Assembly (NCBI GenBank): GCA_910584795.1
Contig: CAJUBZ010000009.1
Coordinates: 41,087-105,086 of the forward strand
Direction of reading: 5' to 3'
DNA: 64,000 nt
Origin: an uncultured Eubacterium sp.
Lineage (GTDB): Bacteria; Bacillota; Clostridia; Lachnospirales; Lachnospiraceae
Shown here: positions 41,900 through 51,894 of the stretch, one piece after another
Position numbering within the stretch: position 1 is the first letter of the stretch
How the letters are laid out: each line of letters starts with the position of its first letter
Program-made: the position numbers and the translations under genes
Notes under the pieces: model-generated
What the model was told of the DNA's origin: nothing
Seen by the model: only the letters and a program-made list of their open reading frames with translations
Database searches by the model: none

Positions 41900-44377
41900 T
41901 TATTCAATTAAACCAATACTATTTTTTGTTTTTTCTTTTATATATTTTATTAATTGAATTATTGTTGTAGGAATAAAAGATAGTAATAAAATAACAAACA
42001 GTCCTTCTTTTGAAATTGTGAGAACATTAAATATATATTTCAAATATGGAATATATATAATCATGAAAACAAGCATTACTCCTAATAAAAAAGCCCCGAT
42101 ACTATATTTATTTGAAAATAATCCTATCTTGAATACGGAACCTTCATTCCGGCAGTTAAATCCATGAAACAGTCTTGCAACTGTCAATGTAATAAATGCA
42201 TATGTCATAGCAAGTTCCGGATTAGTTTTTAATCCGATAAAATAAGAGATTAGTGTTACAACAGATATCAGTGTACCCTGCCATAATACTCTGCCACAAA
42301 ATTCTTTTGTTAAAATTCCTTCTTTTTGATTTCTCGGCTTCTGGTTTAACAGGCTTTTATCATTTTTTTCCATACCAATTGCTAATGCCGGAAAAGAATC
42401 CGTTACGAGATTAATAAATAATAACTGTATTGCAGTAAATGGAGATGGTAATGCCAGCAATGACGTAACCAATACAGTGATAATTCCTGCCATATTACCT
42501 GATAACAAAAAGACAATTGCATTTTTAATATTTCGATAAACATTTCTTCCATTAGATACTGCCTGAATAATGGTAGAAAAATTATCGTCCGTTATAACCA
42601 TATCCGAAGCATCTTTCGCTACTTCCGTACCTGTTCCCATACCGACCCCGATGTCTGCTCTTTTTAATGCCGGTGCATCATTAACACCATCCCCAGTCAT
42701 TGCTGTTATATTTCCCAACTGCTGCCATGCCTTTACAATTCGTATCTTTGTCTCTGGAGAAACTCTTGCAAAAACAGATACTTTTGGTAATACCTCCAAT
42801 AATTTTTGATCTGAAATTCTTTCCACTTCTTTTCCACTAAAAACAATATCTCCTTCATGATATATTCCCACCTCTTCTGCAATAGATGCTGCTGTAAGTT
42901 CATTATCACCTGTTATCATAACAGTTTTTATACCTGCCATCTTTGCTGACTCTACAGCATCCCTTGACTGTATTCTTGGTGGATCTATCATAGATATCAA
43001 TCCTATAAATATTAATTCATTTTCACATTCGATTGTCAGATCTTCATCTGTATTTTTATATGCAAAAGCTAATACTCTTTTTCCCTTCCCCGCATATTTT
43101 GTATTATATTTATCCAACTGCTCTCTATCCTGGCTATTTATTTCACGCACCTGATTCTTTTCAACAATATACCTGCATCGGCTGACAATGACCTCATAAG
43201 CACCTTTTGTATAAAGAGTCTCCTGCCCATCAATAAAACATTTTACACTCATCATCTTTCTTTCAGAATCAAAAGGAAGCTCCTCTGTCCGTCTGATTTC
43301 ATTTTTTATTTTTTGCACACTGCCGGAAAGATTCATTTGATTTCCCATATCAAGCAGGGCAGTCTCTGTAGGGTCTCCTCTCAATCCACTTTCGCAAAAC
43401 TCCGCATCATTATTTAACACAGCACAATATAGCAACTGTGTTTTTCCCTCACTGTCCATTTGAAATGATTGTGGAATCATAGATTCCCCTTCTACATATA
43501 TATCTTTTACTGTCATTTTATTTTGTGTTAACGTTCCTGTTTTATCCGAACATATAACAGAAACACATCCTAAAGTTTCAACTGCTTTCAGGTTTCTGAT
43601 AATCGCATTTTCTTTTGCCATATGGCTCGTGCCAATCGCCTGAACAATGGTAATGATAGAACTCAATGCCTCAGGAATTGCCGCCACCGCCAACGCCACT
43701 GCAAACATCAAAGAATCTAACACATTCCAGCCTCTTAACCAATATAATAAAAATACAACTGCACTAATTGCCATAATAACAATCGCCAGATTTCTGCTGA
43801 ATCTGTCTAAACTTATTTGCAATGGAGTCTTCCTGCTTTTTTCATTATTCAGCATCGTTGCAATCTTTCCGATTTCCGTATCCATACCTATCGATGTAAC
43901 CACAATCTCTGCTCTTCCATATGTTACATAGGTTCCTGAATAACCCTTATCTGTTTTTTCTACACTCACAGATTCACCCGTAATTGCACTTTCATTCACT
44001 TTTAGTGAATAATTTTTGTCAATATTACCATCTGCAACAATCATATCACCTGCTTCAACAAGCAGTCTGTCCCCCGGCTCTACATCAATGCTATTTATCT
44101 CTACTGTATTACCCTCACATATTACCTTTGCTTTTGGAGAAGAGAGTCTTTTCAATCCTTCTATGGATTTTCTTGCTTTAACTTCCTGAACCGTACCTAA
44201 AACAGCATTCAGCAATATAACAATAAATATCACAACAGCATTTTCTGTTCCTCCTGATAATACAGATATTACAGCTATAAAAATTAATATTAAAACTAAC
44301 AAGTCACAAAACTGTTTCAAAAACACTCCTGCAATACTTTGATGTTTCTCCGTCACAATCACATTTCTTCCTGCCAT
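41900..44377 (-). CDS. P-type cation ATPase, probably manganese (or calcium) export
   Basis: An 825-residue P2-type ATPase: TGES actuator motif, CSDKTGTLTQNKMTV (phosphorylated Asp), KGAYEV in the nucleotide domain, MTGDGVNDAPALKRADIGVGMG hinge and VALAVAAIPEAL in M4. Annotation by homology would give calcium transporter, but the yybP-ykoY riboswitch in front points to Mn2+. It begins MAGRNVIVTEKHQSIAGVFLKQ, so about 45 residues of the usual N-terminal Cation_ATPase_N domain are absent although AGGAGGAAGATTT supports the start. It is otherwise intact. Residues selecting Mn2+ were not identified. Confidence 0.9.
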   Translation of the reverse strand: MAGRNVIVTEKHQSIAGVFLKQFCDLLVLILIFIAVISVLSGGTENAVVIFIVILLNAVLGTVQEVKARKSIEGLKRLSSPKAKVICEGNTVEINSIDVEPGDRLLVEAGDMIVADGNIDKNYSLKVNESAITGESVSVEKTDKGYSGTYVTYGRAEIVVTSIGMDTEIGKIATMLNNEKSRKTPLQISLDRFSRNLAIVIMAISAVVFLLYWLRGWNVLDSLMFAVALAVAAIPEALSSIITIVQAIGTSHMAKENAIIRNLKAVETLGCVSVICSDKTGTLTQNKMTVKDIYVEGESMIPQSFQMDSEGKTQLLYCAVLNNDAEFCESGLRGDPTETALLDMGNQMNLSGSVQKIKNEIRRTEELPFDSERKMMSVKCFIDGQETLYTKGAYEVIVSRCRYIVEKNQVREINSQDREQLDKYNTKYAGKGKRVLAFAYKNTDEDLTIECENELIFIGLISMIDPPRIQSRDAVESAKMAGIKTVMITGDNELTAASIAEEVGIYHEGDIVFSGKEVERISDQKLLEVLPKVSVFARVSPETKIRIVKAWQQLGNITAMTGDGVNDAPALKRADIGVGMGTGTEVAKDASDMVITDDNFSTIIQAVSNGRNVYRNIKNAIVFLLSGNMAGIITVLVTSLLALPSPFTAIQLLFINLVTDSFPALAIGMEKNDKSLLNQKPRNQKEGILTKEFCGRVLWQGTLISVVTLISYFIGLKTNPELAMTYAFITLTVARLFHGFNCRNEGSVFKIGLFSNKYSIGAFLLGVMLVFMIIYIPYLKYIFNVLTISKEGLFVILLLSFIPTTIIQLIKYIKEKTKNSIGLIE

Positions 44378-44425
44378 AAATCTTCCTCCTAACTTTTAAA
44401 ATAATAACTTTATATACAACGAAAA

Positions 44426-44550
44426 AACGAGACCCTTACCGTACTAAAAATACGGTAAAAGTCTCGTTCTTATCTCAGTATGCTCTCCGGTATAAAACGT
44501 GATGACGAAAAGCATAACAGTTTTCACTGCGAACTACTCCCTTTTACAGG
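44426..44550 (-). promoter_or_regulatory. yybP-ykoY (Mn2+) riboswitch with terminator
   Basis: On the minus strand CTGTAAAAGGGAGTAG is the conserved 5' loop, followed by a variable hairpin, ACCGGAGAGCATACTGAGA and the 3' strand GAGACTTTTACC. P1 is GTAAAAG (44541-44547) with CTTTTAC (44455-44461). The same CTTTTAC strand belongs to the terminator AACGAGACTTTTACCGTA / TACGGTAAGGGTCTCGTT (44426-44468), which ends in six T. Ligand-stabilised P1 would therefore prevent termination: an ON switch. It leads into the P-type ATPase 48 bases downstream. Confidence 0.85.
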
Positions 44551-44571
44551 CAATTGTTTTTATTTGTTATT

Positions 44572-44601
44572 AGTATATAGCACTCTTTCTAAAAATGTCA
44601 A
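44572..44601 (-). promoter_or_regulatory. Sigma-A-type promoter of the riboswitch-ATPase transcript
   Basis: TTGACA at 44596-44601 and TATACT at 44572-44577 with an 18-base spacer on the minus strand (or TATATA with 16), about 25 bases upstream of the aptamer. Confidence 0.6.
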
Positions 44602-44650
44602 ACAAATTTTCTTCTTTAATTCATTCTATTGTAACCCTTTCCTGTTATTT

Positions 44651-46824
44651 TTAAGGTTTCACAAGCGAGCTTCCCCAGCCATATTCCAATTCCTGATAAG
44701 TTGGATTTACTAATTTCAATATTGTATTATATGCATAATTATGGGAGACCAACGTCATAAACTGACTATCCTGATATAACCGGTCTGCTACATCATATAC
44801 GGTATACTCTGCCACGTCGCTATATAAATATGTACCATCTTCCATAAGTGCATATGCTCTTACTTTATATCTGGATGTAAATGCTGTCAAATTTTTCTTT
44901 CCAAAACTCATAGTTCTTGCAAAATATGTTGCTGTGTCAGACTGTCCATATTTACCATGAAGAGTTCCTTTCGATGTCGATTCATATGCTTTAATATATT
45001 CATTGTCCTCTCTTATATATAAATCTTCATTCGTGATACCTGTTTTTTCACTTTTTACTGCATCTAAGCCATAAACAAATCCCCAGTTTACAACTTTCTT
45101 TCCTTCAATGACCGGTTCAACAGAACCTACCACTCTGCTTCCTTCATAAGTCGTATTAATCTGAAATCCCTGTATATTAAGTCCATCTTCTTTAGAAATC
45201 CATTGTTCTGTTCCATATACTGCCATGTCATAAATTGAATAACCATAGGTTGTATTTCTTGAGATTCCATTCATTTTTACATAGCGTCCTCTTACCATTT
45301 CTTTTAATAGAATTTCATCCAGCCTGTTTTGAATGCCGCTTCCTCCCTCAATATCTGCAACTGTCTGATAATTTTCTCCATCTTCTGAAACTTCCAATGT
45401 ATATCTTTTGGCACTGGCTGCTTCCCAGATAATATCAATCTTCTTGATTGTTCTAATCTGACCTAAATCAATGGTTATAGTCTGTGGGTCTTTTCCATGT
45501 TCCGATTCCCACCTGCTGCTAATATCATTATCAATAATATTCTGTGCAGAATTCTGGCCTGAAGATGCTGACACGGTTACTTCCGGCTGATTTGCATAAT
45601 CTTCATAGACTGTATTATCAACAGTTACTGTGTCATCTAAAAGACTCTTTTTGGTAGACTCACTAAAAGAATATCCATAATCATCTGTCGTTGATGCAAC
45701 ATACCCTTCCGGATTTCCTTCATTCACATAAATCTTACCTAAATCTGTAAGTTCCCCTGTTGCATTGGTCCAAAGAGCGGATGCTCCGTTATTATTATCG
45801 GTTGTATCAAAAGAAAACCATGAATATCTCTCTACATAGGGCCTCTCATTTAATCCCTTAATCGCTGTAGATATAAACTCTTCCACACTTTTTCTAGCCC
45901 ATTCTGTGTCATATCCCCATCCACTGACAGCGAACTCTGTAACCCAGATAGGTTTATGATACATTTCATAGGTTTTGTCTACTACCTCAGTAAGAAATGC
46001 CTGTGCACCTGCTGCACCACCATATTGTCCATAATAACAATGCAATGGAATAAAATCAATTGTATCATGATTTACCTGCTCCATAAATGAACGAAACCAA
46101 TATCCTCCATCTGTTCCAGTACCCCAAGACGGACTTAATGCCGGTGTCGGTGCTCCAAGATAGTAACTGTCATACTGTGTAAACTTTGGCCAGTTAGCCA
46201 CAGCAGTATCTACAGAAATATTACTACCACCAACATCTCCTCCCATATCCGGTTCATTGTATGCTAACAAATATTTGTATCCATCGGATGCAATACTAGA
46301 AATATTTCCTTCACCACCATTGCCCCATATCATTGGAACAAACTCAACATACCGATATGGAGTATATGGTAATTTACCAGCTCCCCAGTCATAGTACCAT
46401 CCCATATTCATTGCCCGCGGGTCCAGTTTTCTCCCCATCTCACTATTAACGCACAAACCTTTTTTGGTTACACCAAACTTCACTACTGGTGTATTTTGAA
46501 AACTTCCATCCGTTAATTCAGCTCTGCTCTAACATATACTTCATACATTTTCACATTGGTTGTGTAATAGTCATATGATGCATCATTTGTTGTTGCAATT
46601 AATTCTCCATCAATATACAATTGATAATTCTTTAAATTGCCTGACTGTATATCAGACCATGTAATATCAAAATATCCTGCTCCTTTTAGCTCATTGTCTT
46701 TTGGGCTGACAATGATAAATTCCTCTGCCGCATTTACGCTGTTCTCTTTTGAAACTGCAGGCATAATGGTAAGAACCATAACAACTGATATTACAATTGC
46801 TAAAACTCTGTTTACTATTTTCAT
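44651..46824 (-). pseudogene. Secreted GH128-like glycoside hydrolase with F5/8C domain, frameshifted
   Basis: Two frames make one gene. 46513-46824 codes for a signal peptide (MKIVNRVLAIVISVVMVLTI...NAA) and a beta domain. 44651-46483 codes for a GH128/Asl1-like catalytic domain (LLAYNEPDMGG acid/base, WVTEFAVSGW nucleophile), an F5/8 type C/CBM32-like domain (about residues 300-440 of that frame) and a C-terminal region. At 46521-46530 GCTCT is duplicated; deleting one copy joins VRAELTDG without a stop and yields 722 residues. Known GH128 act on beta-1,3-glucan. Start by AAGGAGGACTAT. Either a recent inactivation or a reversible switch. Confidence 0.85.
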
Positions 46825-46936
46825 ATAGTCCTCCTTATTATGCTTTTGCCCTTTCAATTTTCCTATTGGTATTATAACAAAAAATAATCAAATTCCAATA
46901 ACTATAAAGTGATTTTATTTAACGTTTGTAAATGAG

Positions 46937-48232
46937 TTATCTAACAATAACCTTACACCTTGCCTTTTTATTTCCATCTTTCGTTATCACTGTAATTGTA
47001 CATTTTCCTTTTTTTCTTGCTTTAACAATCCCCTTCTTAGAAACTGTTGCTACTTTTGGATTAGAACTTTTCCATCTTACAGCTTTATTTGTAGCACTTT
47101 TGGGAGTAATTATATAACGCAACTGCCGTTTTTTCTTTTTTTTAAGCGTTAATGTTTTCTTATTAATTTTAATTTTCTTTACCGAACAATACGGTTTTTT
47201 CCGATAATATGTATATCTACTCCAACTTTTCTTATATTTTTTCGGATAATAAATTATAAAGTCTTTGTGAGTATCATTAAAAACAGGCTCAAAAACAGCC
47301 GGATTTCGTTCCCACGGATTACCTGGAAAAAATTTTGGTTTTTTTCCCATAAACTTAACTACTTTAAGTTTTTTACAATGATAAAACGCATTACTTCCTA
47401 TTGATGTAATACTTTTAGGAATCACTACCCTCTTCAGACTCGTGCAGTATTCAAAAGCATCGCAGGAAATTTTTGTAACACTGTTCGGAATGGTTATATC
47501 TGTCAAACTACTGCATCCCATAAATGCACAGGTGGAAATTTCCGTAACACTATTTGGAATGGTTATTCTAGTTAATTGTGCACAATCTCTAAATACATTT
47601 GCTCCTATTAATACCACACTGTTTGGAATAGTTATGTCTTTTAAACTTTTACATCCTTTAAACGCACAGGTGGAAATTTCCATAACACCCTTAGGAACGC
47701 TTACTCTTGTTAATTGTACACAATTTGTAAATGCAAAATAACCTATTTTTTTGACACCGTTCGGAATTACAAAACGACTGCCACTTTTTCCTTGTGGATA
47801 TAACAATAATTCCAGCTTATCTTTCGTATATAAAACGCCATTCTCACTACTGTAATTCTTATTATTACTGTCCACATTTATACTTTCTAATTTGTGCCAG
47901 TTTTCAGACTTATGAAATCCTGAAAACCAGTAAATGCTAATATCTTCAATGCTGTTCGGTATTGTGATACTTGTTATTGGTTTATTAAAGTATTGCCAAT
48001 CACCAATTGCGGTAACTCTTGTTCCTTCAATCTCTGATGGAATCGTTACATTTGTTTCTTCACCCACATAACCAATAATTACAATATTTCCATTGCTCAA
48101 CCAATTATACTTCCATCCGTCTTCTGTTTGAGATTCATAGCCAACTGCTGAAATAGCCGGAAATAGAGATATAACCATCACTACCACTAACAACCTGCAA
48201 ACTAACTTTTTACCATAAACTTTCATTTTCAT
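46937..48232 (-). CDS. Secreted BspA-type leucine-rich repeat protein with Big_2 domain
   Basis: A 431-residue surface protein. The signal peptide ends near SAVGYES. About nine BspA/TpLRR repeats of 23 residues occupy residues 65-290 (TSITIPNSIE..., CAFMGCSSLTDITIPNS). A basic linker (KKYKKSWSRY) and a C-terminal Big_2 Ig-like domain (TLTLKKKKKRQL...WKSSNPKVATVSKKG) follow; this basic pair is common in clostridial cell-wall-bound proteins. Such proteins are thought to bind host or polysaccharide ligands. The ATG follows GGAGGGAGA. It precedes the glycosidase gene on the same strand. Confidence 0.88.
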   Translation of the reverse strand: MKMKVYGKKLVCRLLVVVMVISLFPAISAVGYESQTEDGWKYNWLSNGNIVIIGYVGEETNVTIPSEIEGTRVTAIGDWQYFNKPITSITIPNSIEDISIYWFSGFHKSENWHKLESINVDSNNKNYSSENGVLYTKDKLELLLYPQGKSGSRFVIPNGVKKIGYFAFTNCVQLTRVSVPKGVMEISTCAFKGCKSLKDITIPNSVVLIGANVFRDCAQLTRITIPNSVTEISTCAFMGCSSLTDITIPNSVTKISCDAFEYCTSLKRVVIPKSITSIGSNAFYHCKKLKVVKFMGKKPKFFPGNPWERNPAVFEPVFNDTHKDFIIYYPKKYKKSWSRYTYYRKKPYCSVKKIKINKKTLTLKKKKKRQLRYIITPKSATNKAVRWKSSNPKVATVSKKGIVKARKKGKCTITVITKDGNKKARCKVIVR

Positions 48233-48442
48233 TCTCCCTCCTGCACTTTGATAAACAATTGAAATCTATACAAAATCCTCAGACAATATTCTGAATGCAA
48301 ATATAAAATAATACTTTAATAAATATTCCCTGTTTCTTCTGGTAATAGATTAGTTACTTATTGTATTTAATTTTTAGTCCGTTCTCTTTTTCCTAATTAT
48401 ACCAATTAATTTTATAAACTACAATGAAAACATGGAATTCCT

Positions 48443-50182
48443 CTATCTCGGTATACTCTCCCTCAAACACAGCGCTCCCCATCCTGCCAGTTCACTTGGA
48501 TATTCATTGATTCCCGCTAAGTGCCTCGCTCCTCTTATCATATATGCCTTGACCTTTTCTCCATATAAAAAAGCATCATTTCCTCTCACAATTCCCCACT
48601 CCATCATCAAAGCCGCACTGCCTGACACAAAGGGAGTTGCCATAGATGTGCCGCTTCTGATGGTTGTACCGCCTGTATTTGATGCGGATACAATATTCAC
48701 TCCCGGTGCAACAATATCCGGCTTTATCTGATTGTCCTCTCTTGTGAAACCTCTGCCCGAAAATGATGCAATAGAATCATTGTTCCCATTATACGCCCCA
48801 ACGGTTATTGCTTTTCTCGTTCCTGCCGGAACAGTCAACGTTATAAAAGGATCCGGTGTAAGAAATCTTGTATTTTCGTTAATAGAACCACTCGTCGGAA
48901 GCCATAAATCATACCTGCCATTTACAGTTCTCTCAGGGATGATACTGATATTCCATATCCCGCTTTTTACATATCTGTTCTGTGGAATCAGACTAATATA
49001 TACTTCCTGATATTTACTATACGGTTTCGGCGTTCCGTACAAAAGTTTCACCGTTGTTCCATCCAATTCATATGTAAATATATACCCATCTCTATTAATT
49101 ACCGGCGTATAATCGCCAGAAGGGGCAGTTATCTGAACTCCCCATTCATCTACATAATTTTTCCATAACTGTATGCCAAAAGCCCCCTGATATTCGGACA
49201 CCTGCAGTTCAATATCTTTCCTTTCTTCTAAAGATCTGTCTGATGTATTTCCGCGATTCACATTGATATATCCTCCCGCATGTCCTGCACTATCTCCCTC
49301 ATTTCCCGATCCAATTGCCATTACCATTCTGTTTGCATCAATTACTGAATCAAAATAAGTGGACAATAAAGAGGTTCCGTCATGAGAACCATAAGTATTA
49401 CCAAAACTGATATTAACTACAAAAGGCATTCCATATTCATTCGCCTGTTTCACAATAAAATCCACAGCTTCCATTAGTTGTGTCGTTTTAGGAAAAGAAT
49501 TCTCTGCAGGCTCTGCCATTTTTACAATAATCAGTTTACTCTTTGTGGCAATTCCTAAATTCTGGTTTTTGTTCTCCGCATAATTTCCTGCTGCGATTCC
49601 TGCTACATGCGTACCATGACCAGATATATCTCTGGAGTTAACAATTGAATAGGGATTATCACTGAGCAGCGCCTCATTGATCTGTTCCTCATCAAAGACA
49701 GTATCTGTTACCTGATCCCATAACTTTAGAATCCTTGTCGTTCCATCCGCATTCCAAAAAGCCCGATTCGTATAGTCAATTCCGCTGTCAGCCACACCAA
49801 TAATTACTCCCTCGCCAAACAAACCATTCGTACCACCTATAACAGAACCCGGTACCTGCACTTCATTGACACAGGAGATTCGTTTGCCCTGAATCACGCT
49901 AAATTCCAAACTTTTTGGTTTTTCTACAAATATAATCTCCTCCAAATCAGATACCGTATCCACTAACAATTCGGGTACATTTAATACTGCATAACCTCCA
50001 GATAATTCTTTCACTGTAACCCCTAATTCACGTACCCTGTCCAAATTTCCCTGATACTTAACAATTAAATCCCAGGAGTTGGAAGATTCATTAAAACCTA
50101 CCGATAACTCCTGGGATTTATTTAACTGCTCCGGTGTCAACTCCAAAGCCATATTTAATTGATTATCCTGTTTTTCATTCAT
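48443..50182 (-). CDS. Subtilisin-like S8 peptidase (Csp-like)
   Basis: A 579-residue S8 protease with its triad intact: VADSGIDYTN (Asp), GHGTHVAGIAAGN (His), and GTSMATPFVSGSAAL (Ser), plus oxyanion Asn in VNISFGN. A prodomain-like N-terminus of about 100 residues and a jelly-roll-type insert between His and Ser (about residues 310-430) match the Csp germination proteases of clostridia. It has no signal peptide. In spore formers Csp proteins process cortex hydrolase SleC; whether this one does is unknown, as many Lachnospiraceae carry several paralogues. No co-transcribed partner is evident. Confidence 0.88.
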   Translation of the reverse strand: MNEKQDNQLNMALELTPEQLNKSQELSVGFNESSNSWDLIVKYQGNLDRVRELGVTVKELSGGYAVLNVPELLVDTVSDLEEIIFVEKPKSLEFSVIQGKRISCVNEVQVPGSVIGGTNGLFGEGVIIGVADSGIDYTNRAFWNADGTTRILKLWDQVTDTVFDEEQINEALLSDNPYSIVNSRDISGHGTHVAGIAAGNYAENKNQNLGIATKSKLIIVKMAEPAENSFPKTTQLMEAVDFIVKQANEYGMPFVVNISFGNTYGSHDGTSLLSTYFDSVIDANRMVMAIGSGNEGDSAGHAGGYINVNRGNTSDRSLEERKDIELQVSEYQGAFGIQLWKNYVDEWGVQITAPSGDYTPVINRDGYIFTYELDGTTVKLLYGTPKPYSKYQEVYISLIPQNRYVKSGIWNISIIPERTVNGRYDLWLPTSGSINENTRFLTPDPFITLTVPAGTRKAITVGAYNGNNDSIASFSGRGFTREDNQIKPDIVAPGVNIVSASNTGGTTIRSGTSMATPFVSGSAALMMEWGIVRGNDAFLYGEKVKAYMIRGARHLAGINEYPSELAGWGALCLRESIPR

Positions 50183-50238
50183 ATCGATACCTACGTAACT
50201 TCTTTATTAGTAAATATGCAGATATTATGAAAAATATA

Positions 50239-51156
50239 CTACCTGAGAAAACCGTTTACAATCTGCTCTTCTGCCTCTTCTTCCGTAAGCCCTAACGTCT
50301 GCAGTTTAATCAACTGTTCTCCTGCGATCTTTCCAATCGCTGCCTCATGAATCAATGAAGCCTCCAGATTATTCGCAGTAATTTCCGGAATTGCACTAAT
50401 CTTCGCATTATCCATGATAATCGCATCACACTCGGAATGTCCACTGCATTTTGCATTTCCATTAATGACAGAATAAAATATCTGTTTCGAATTGTCTTTT
50501 GCCACAGAACGGGATATAACATTCGCACTGGAGCCATCCCCATTCATATCCACATCAAATCTCGTCGTAGCCACCTGATTTCCATGTGTCATCAGACGTT
50601 CTGTAATCACAATCTTTGCATCCTTCTCTAACGTACCTCTGGTAACTCTGTCTGTAGAATCAACGCCTTTTATCTGGACGGTTTCCATTTCCATGAAACC
50701 ACCCTCTTCGATATTCACTACGGTTGTCGGATTCATAACATTCTCGCCATTACCATCACCTTTTCCATAATGTTTCTCCACATATTTCACTCTGGCATTT
50801 TTTCCAATATAAAATGTATGAATGCCATCGTGACGGGAGCGTTTGTCTCCGCTGTTATGAATGCCGCAGCCGGCTACAATCAGCACATCTGCGCCCTCCC
50901 CTATATGGAAATCATTATATACACATTCTTCTAACCCTGTTTTACTAATCACTACCGGAATATGCACACTCTCATTCTTTGTTCCCGGTTTTACATATAT
51001 ATCAATTCCATCCTTGTCATCTTTTGTGACAATATCTATATTTTCCGTTGTATTTCTACTATCTTTTTCACTATTTGCCCTAATATTATAAGCACCTGCC
51101 GGAATCTCATGCAGACCTGTCAGCTGCTCAAATAGTTCCATCTGTATTCTGTCCAT
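50239..51156 (-). CDS. SufB/SufD-like scaffold of a minimal SUF (SMS-type) Fe-S system
   Basis: A 305-residue SufB/D-family protein, clearly shorter than the usual 420-480 because the N-terminal region is reduced. The beta-helix core VSVHIPVVISKTG..., HDGIHTFYIGKNARV and the C-terminal region GNAKCSGHSECDAIIMDN and LIHEAAIGKIAGEQL are intact; the Cys in KCSGHSEC and the His in IHEAAIG fit Fe-S assembly residues of SufB/SufD. It comes nine bases after the SufC-like ATPase. No sufS, sufU or sufE accompanies it, as in the two-gene SMS type of the SUF family. Confidence 0.88.
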   Translation of the reverse strand: MDRIQMELFEQLTGLHEIPAGAYNIRANSEKDSRNTTENIDIVTKDDKDGIDIYVKPGTKNESVHIPVVISKTGLEECVYNDFHIGEGADVLIVAGCGIHNSGDKRSRHDGIHTFYIGKNARVKYVEKHYGKGDGNGENVMNPTTVVNIEEGGFMEMETVQIKGVDSTDRVTRGTLEKDAKIVITERLMTHGNQVATTRFDVDMNGDGSSANVISRSVAKDNSKQIFYSVINGNAKCSGHSECDAIIMDNAKISAIPEITANNLEASLIHEAAIGKIAGEQLIKLQTLGLTEEEAEEQIVNGFLR

Positions 51157-51165
51157 GACTCCTCC

Positions 51166-51894
51166 TTATGCCTTTAATTTTTCACAAACACCACTCTGGT
51201 TTGTTCCCAGCACCATTGGCATAATCTCATCTTTACTGCCATGGGCCTTTATTTTACCATCTGCAAGCAAAATAATCTCATCTGCAATATCTAGTATTCT
51301 TTCCTGATGTGAAATAATCAGGATAGAATTATTATTATTTTCCTGCATCTTTTCAAACACCTTAATCAGGCTGTTAAAACTCCATAAGTCAATCCCTGCT
51401 TCCGGCTCATCAAACACTGAAAGCTCTGAACTTCTTGCAATAATGGTTGCGATTTCAATTCTTTTTAATTCACCACCCGAAAGGCTGCCATCCACCTCAC
51501 GGTTAATATAATCTCTTGCACAAAGTCCAACCTCAGACAAGTATTCACATGCTTCACTGATTGTCAGCTGTTTTCCTGATGCCATGCGGAGCAAATCAAT
51601 TACTTTAATTCCCTTAAACCGAACCGGCTGCTGGAACGCAAAACTGATACCGAGTTTTGCCCTGTCAGAAATAGACATATTCGTAATATCAGTACCATTA
51701 TAAATAATCTGACCGCCGGACGGCTGAAATATTCCAACAATTAATTTCGCAAGTGTCGACTTTCCACTGCCATTTGGCCCTGTAATTGCCACAAACTTAC
51801 TCTCATCTATTTTTAAACTGACACCATTAATAATGTTCTTTGTCTGTCCATTATCATCTGTCACGCTAAATTTAATGTCTCTTAATTCAAGCAT
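51166..51894 (-). CDS. SufC-like ATPase of the minimal SUF system
   Basis: A 242-residue ABC-type ATPase of the SufC group, cytoplasmic and without membrane partners. Walker A GPNGSGKST, Q-loop ISFAFQQPVRFKG, signature SLSGGELKRIEIA, Walker B ELSVFDEPEAGIDLWSF and H-loop ISHQERI fit SufC. Its ATG overlaps the end of the carboxypeptidase gene by eight bases (ATGCTTGA), and SufB-like follows at nine bases. Confidence 0.92.
   Translation of the reverse strand: MLELRDIKFSVTDDNGQTKNIINGVSLKIDESKFVAITGPNGSGKSTLAKLIVGIFQPSGGQIIYNGTDITNMSISDRAKLGISFAFQQPVRFKGIKVIDLLRMASGKQLTISEACEYLSEVGLCARDYINREVDGSLSGGELKRIEIATIIARSSELSVFDEPEAGIDLWSFNSLIKVFEKMQENNNNSILIISHQERILDIADEIILLADGKIKAHGSKDEIMPMVLGTNQSGVCEKLKA

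Noticed and set aside
47442..47741. Plus-strand frame of 99 codons with internal repeats
   Set aside because: It is the antisense shadow of the leucine-rich repeats of the BspA-type gene.
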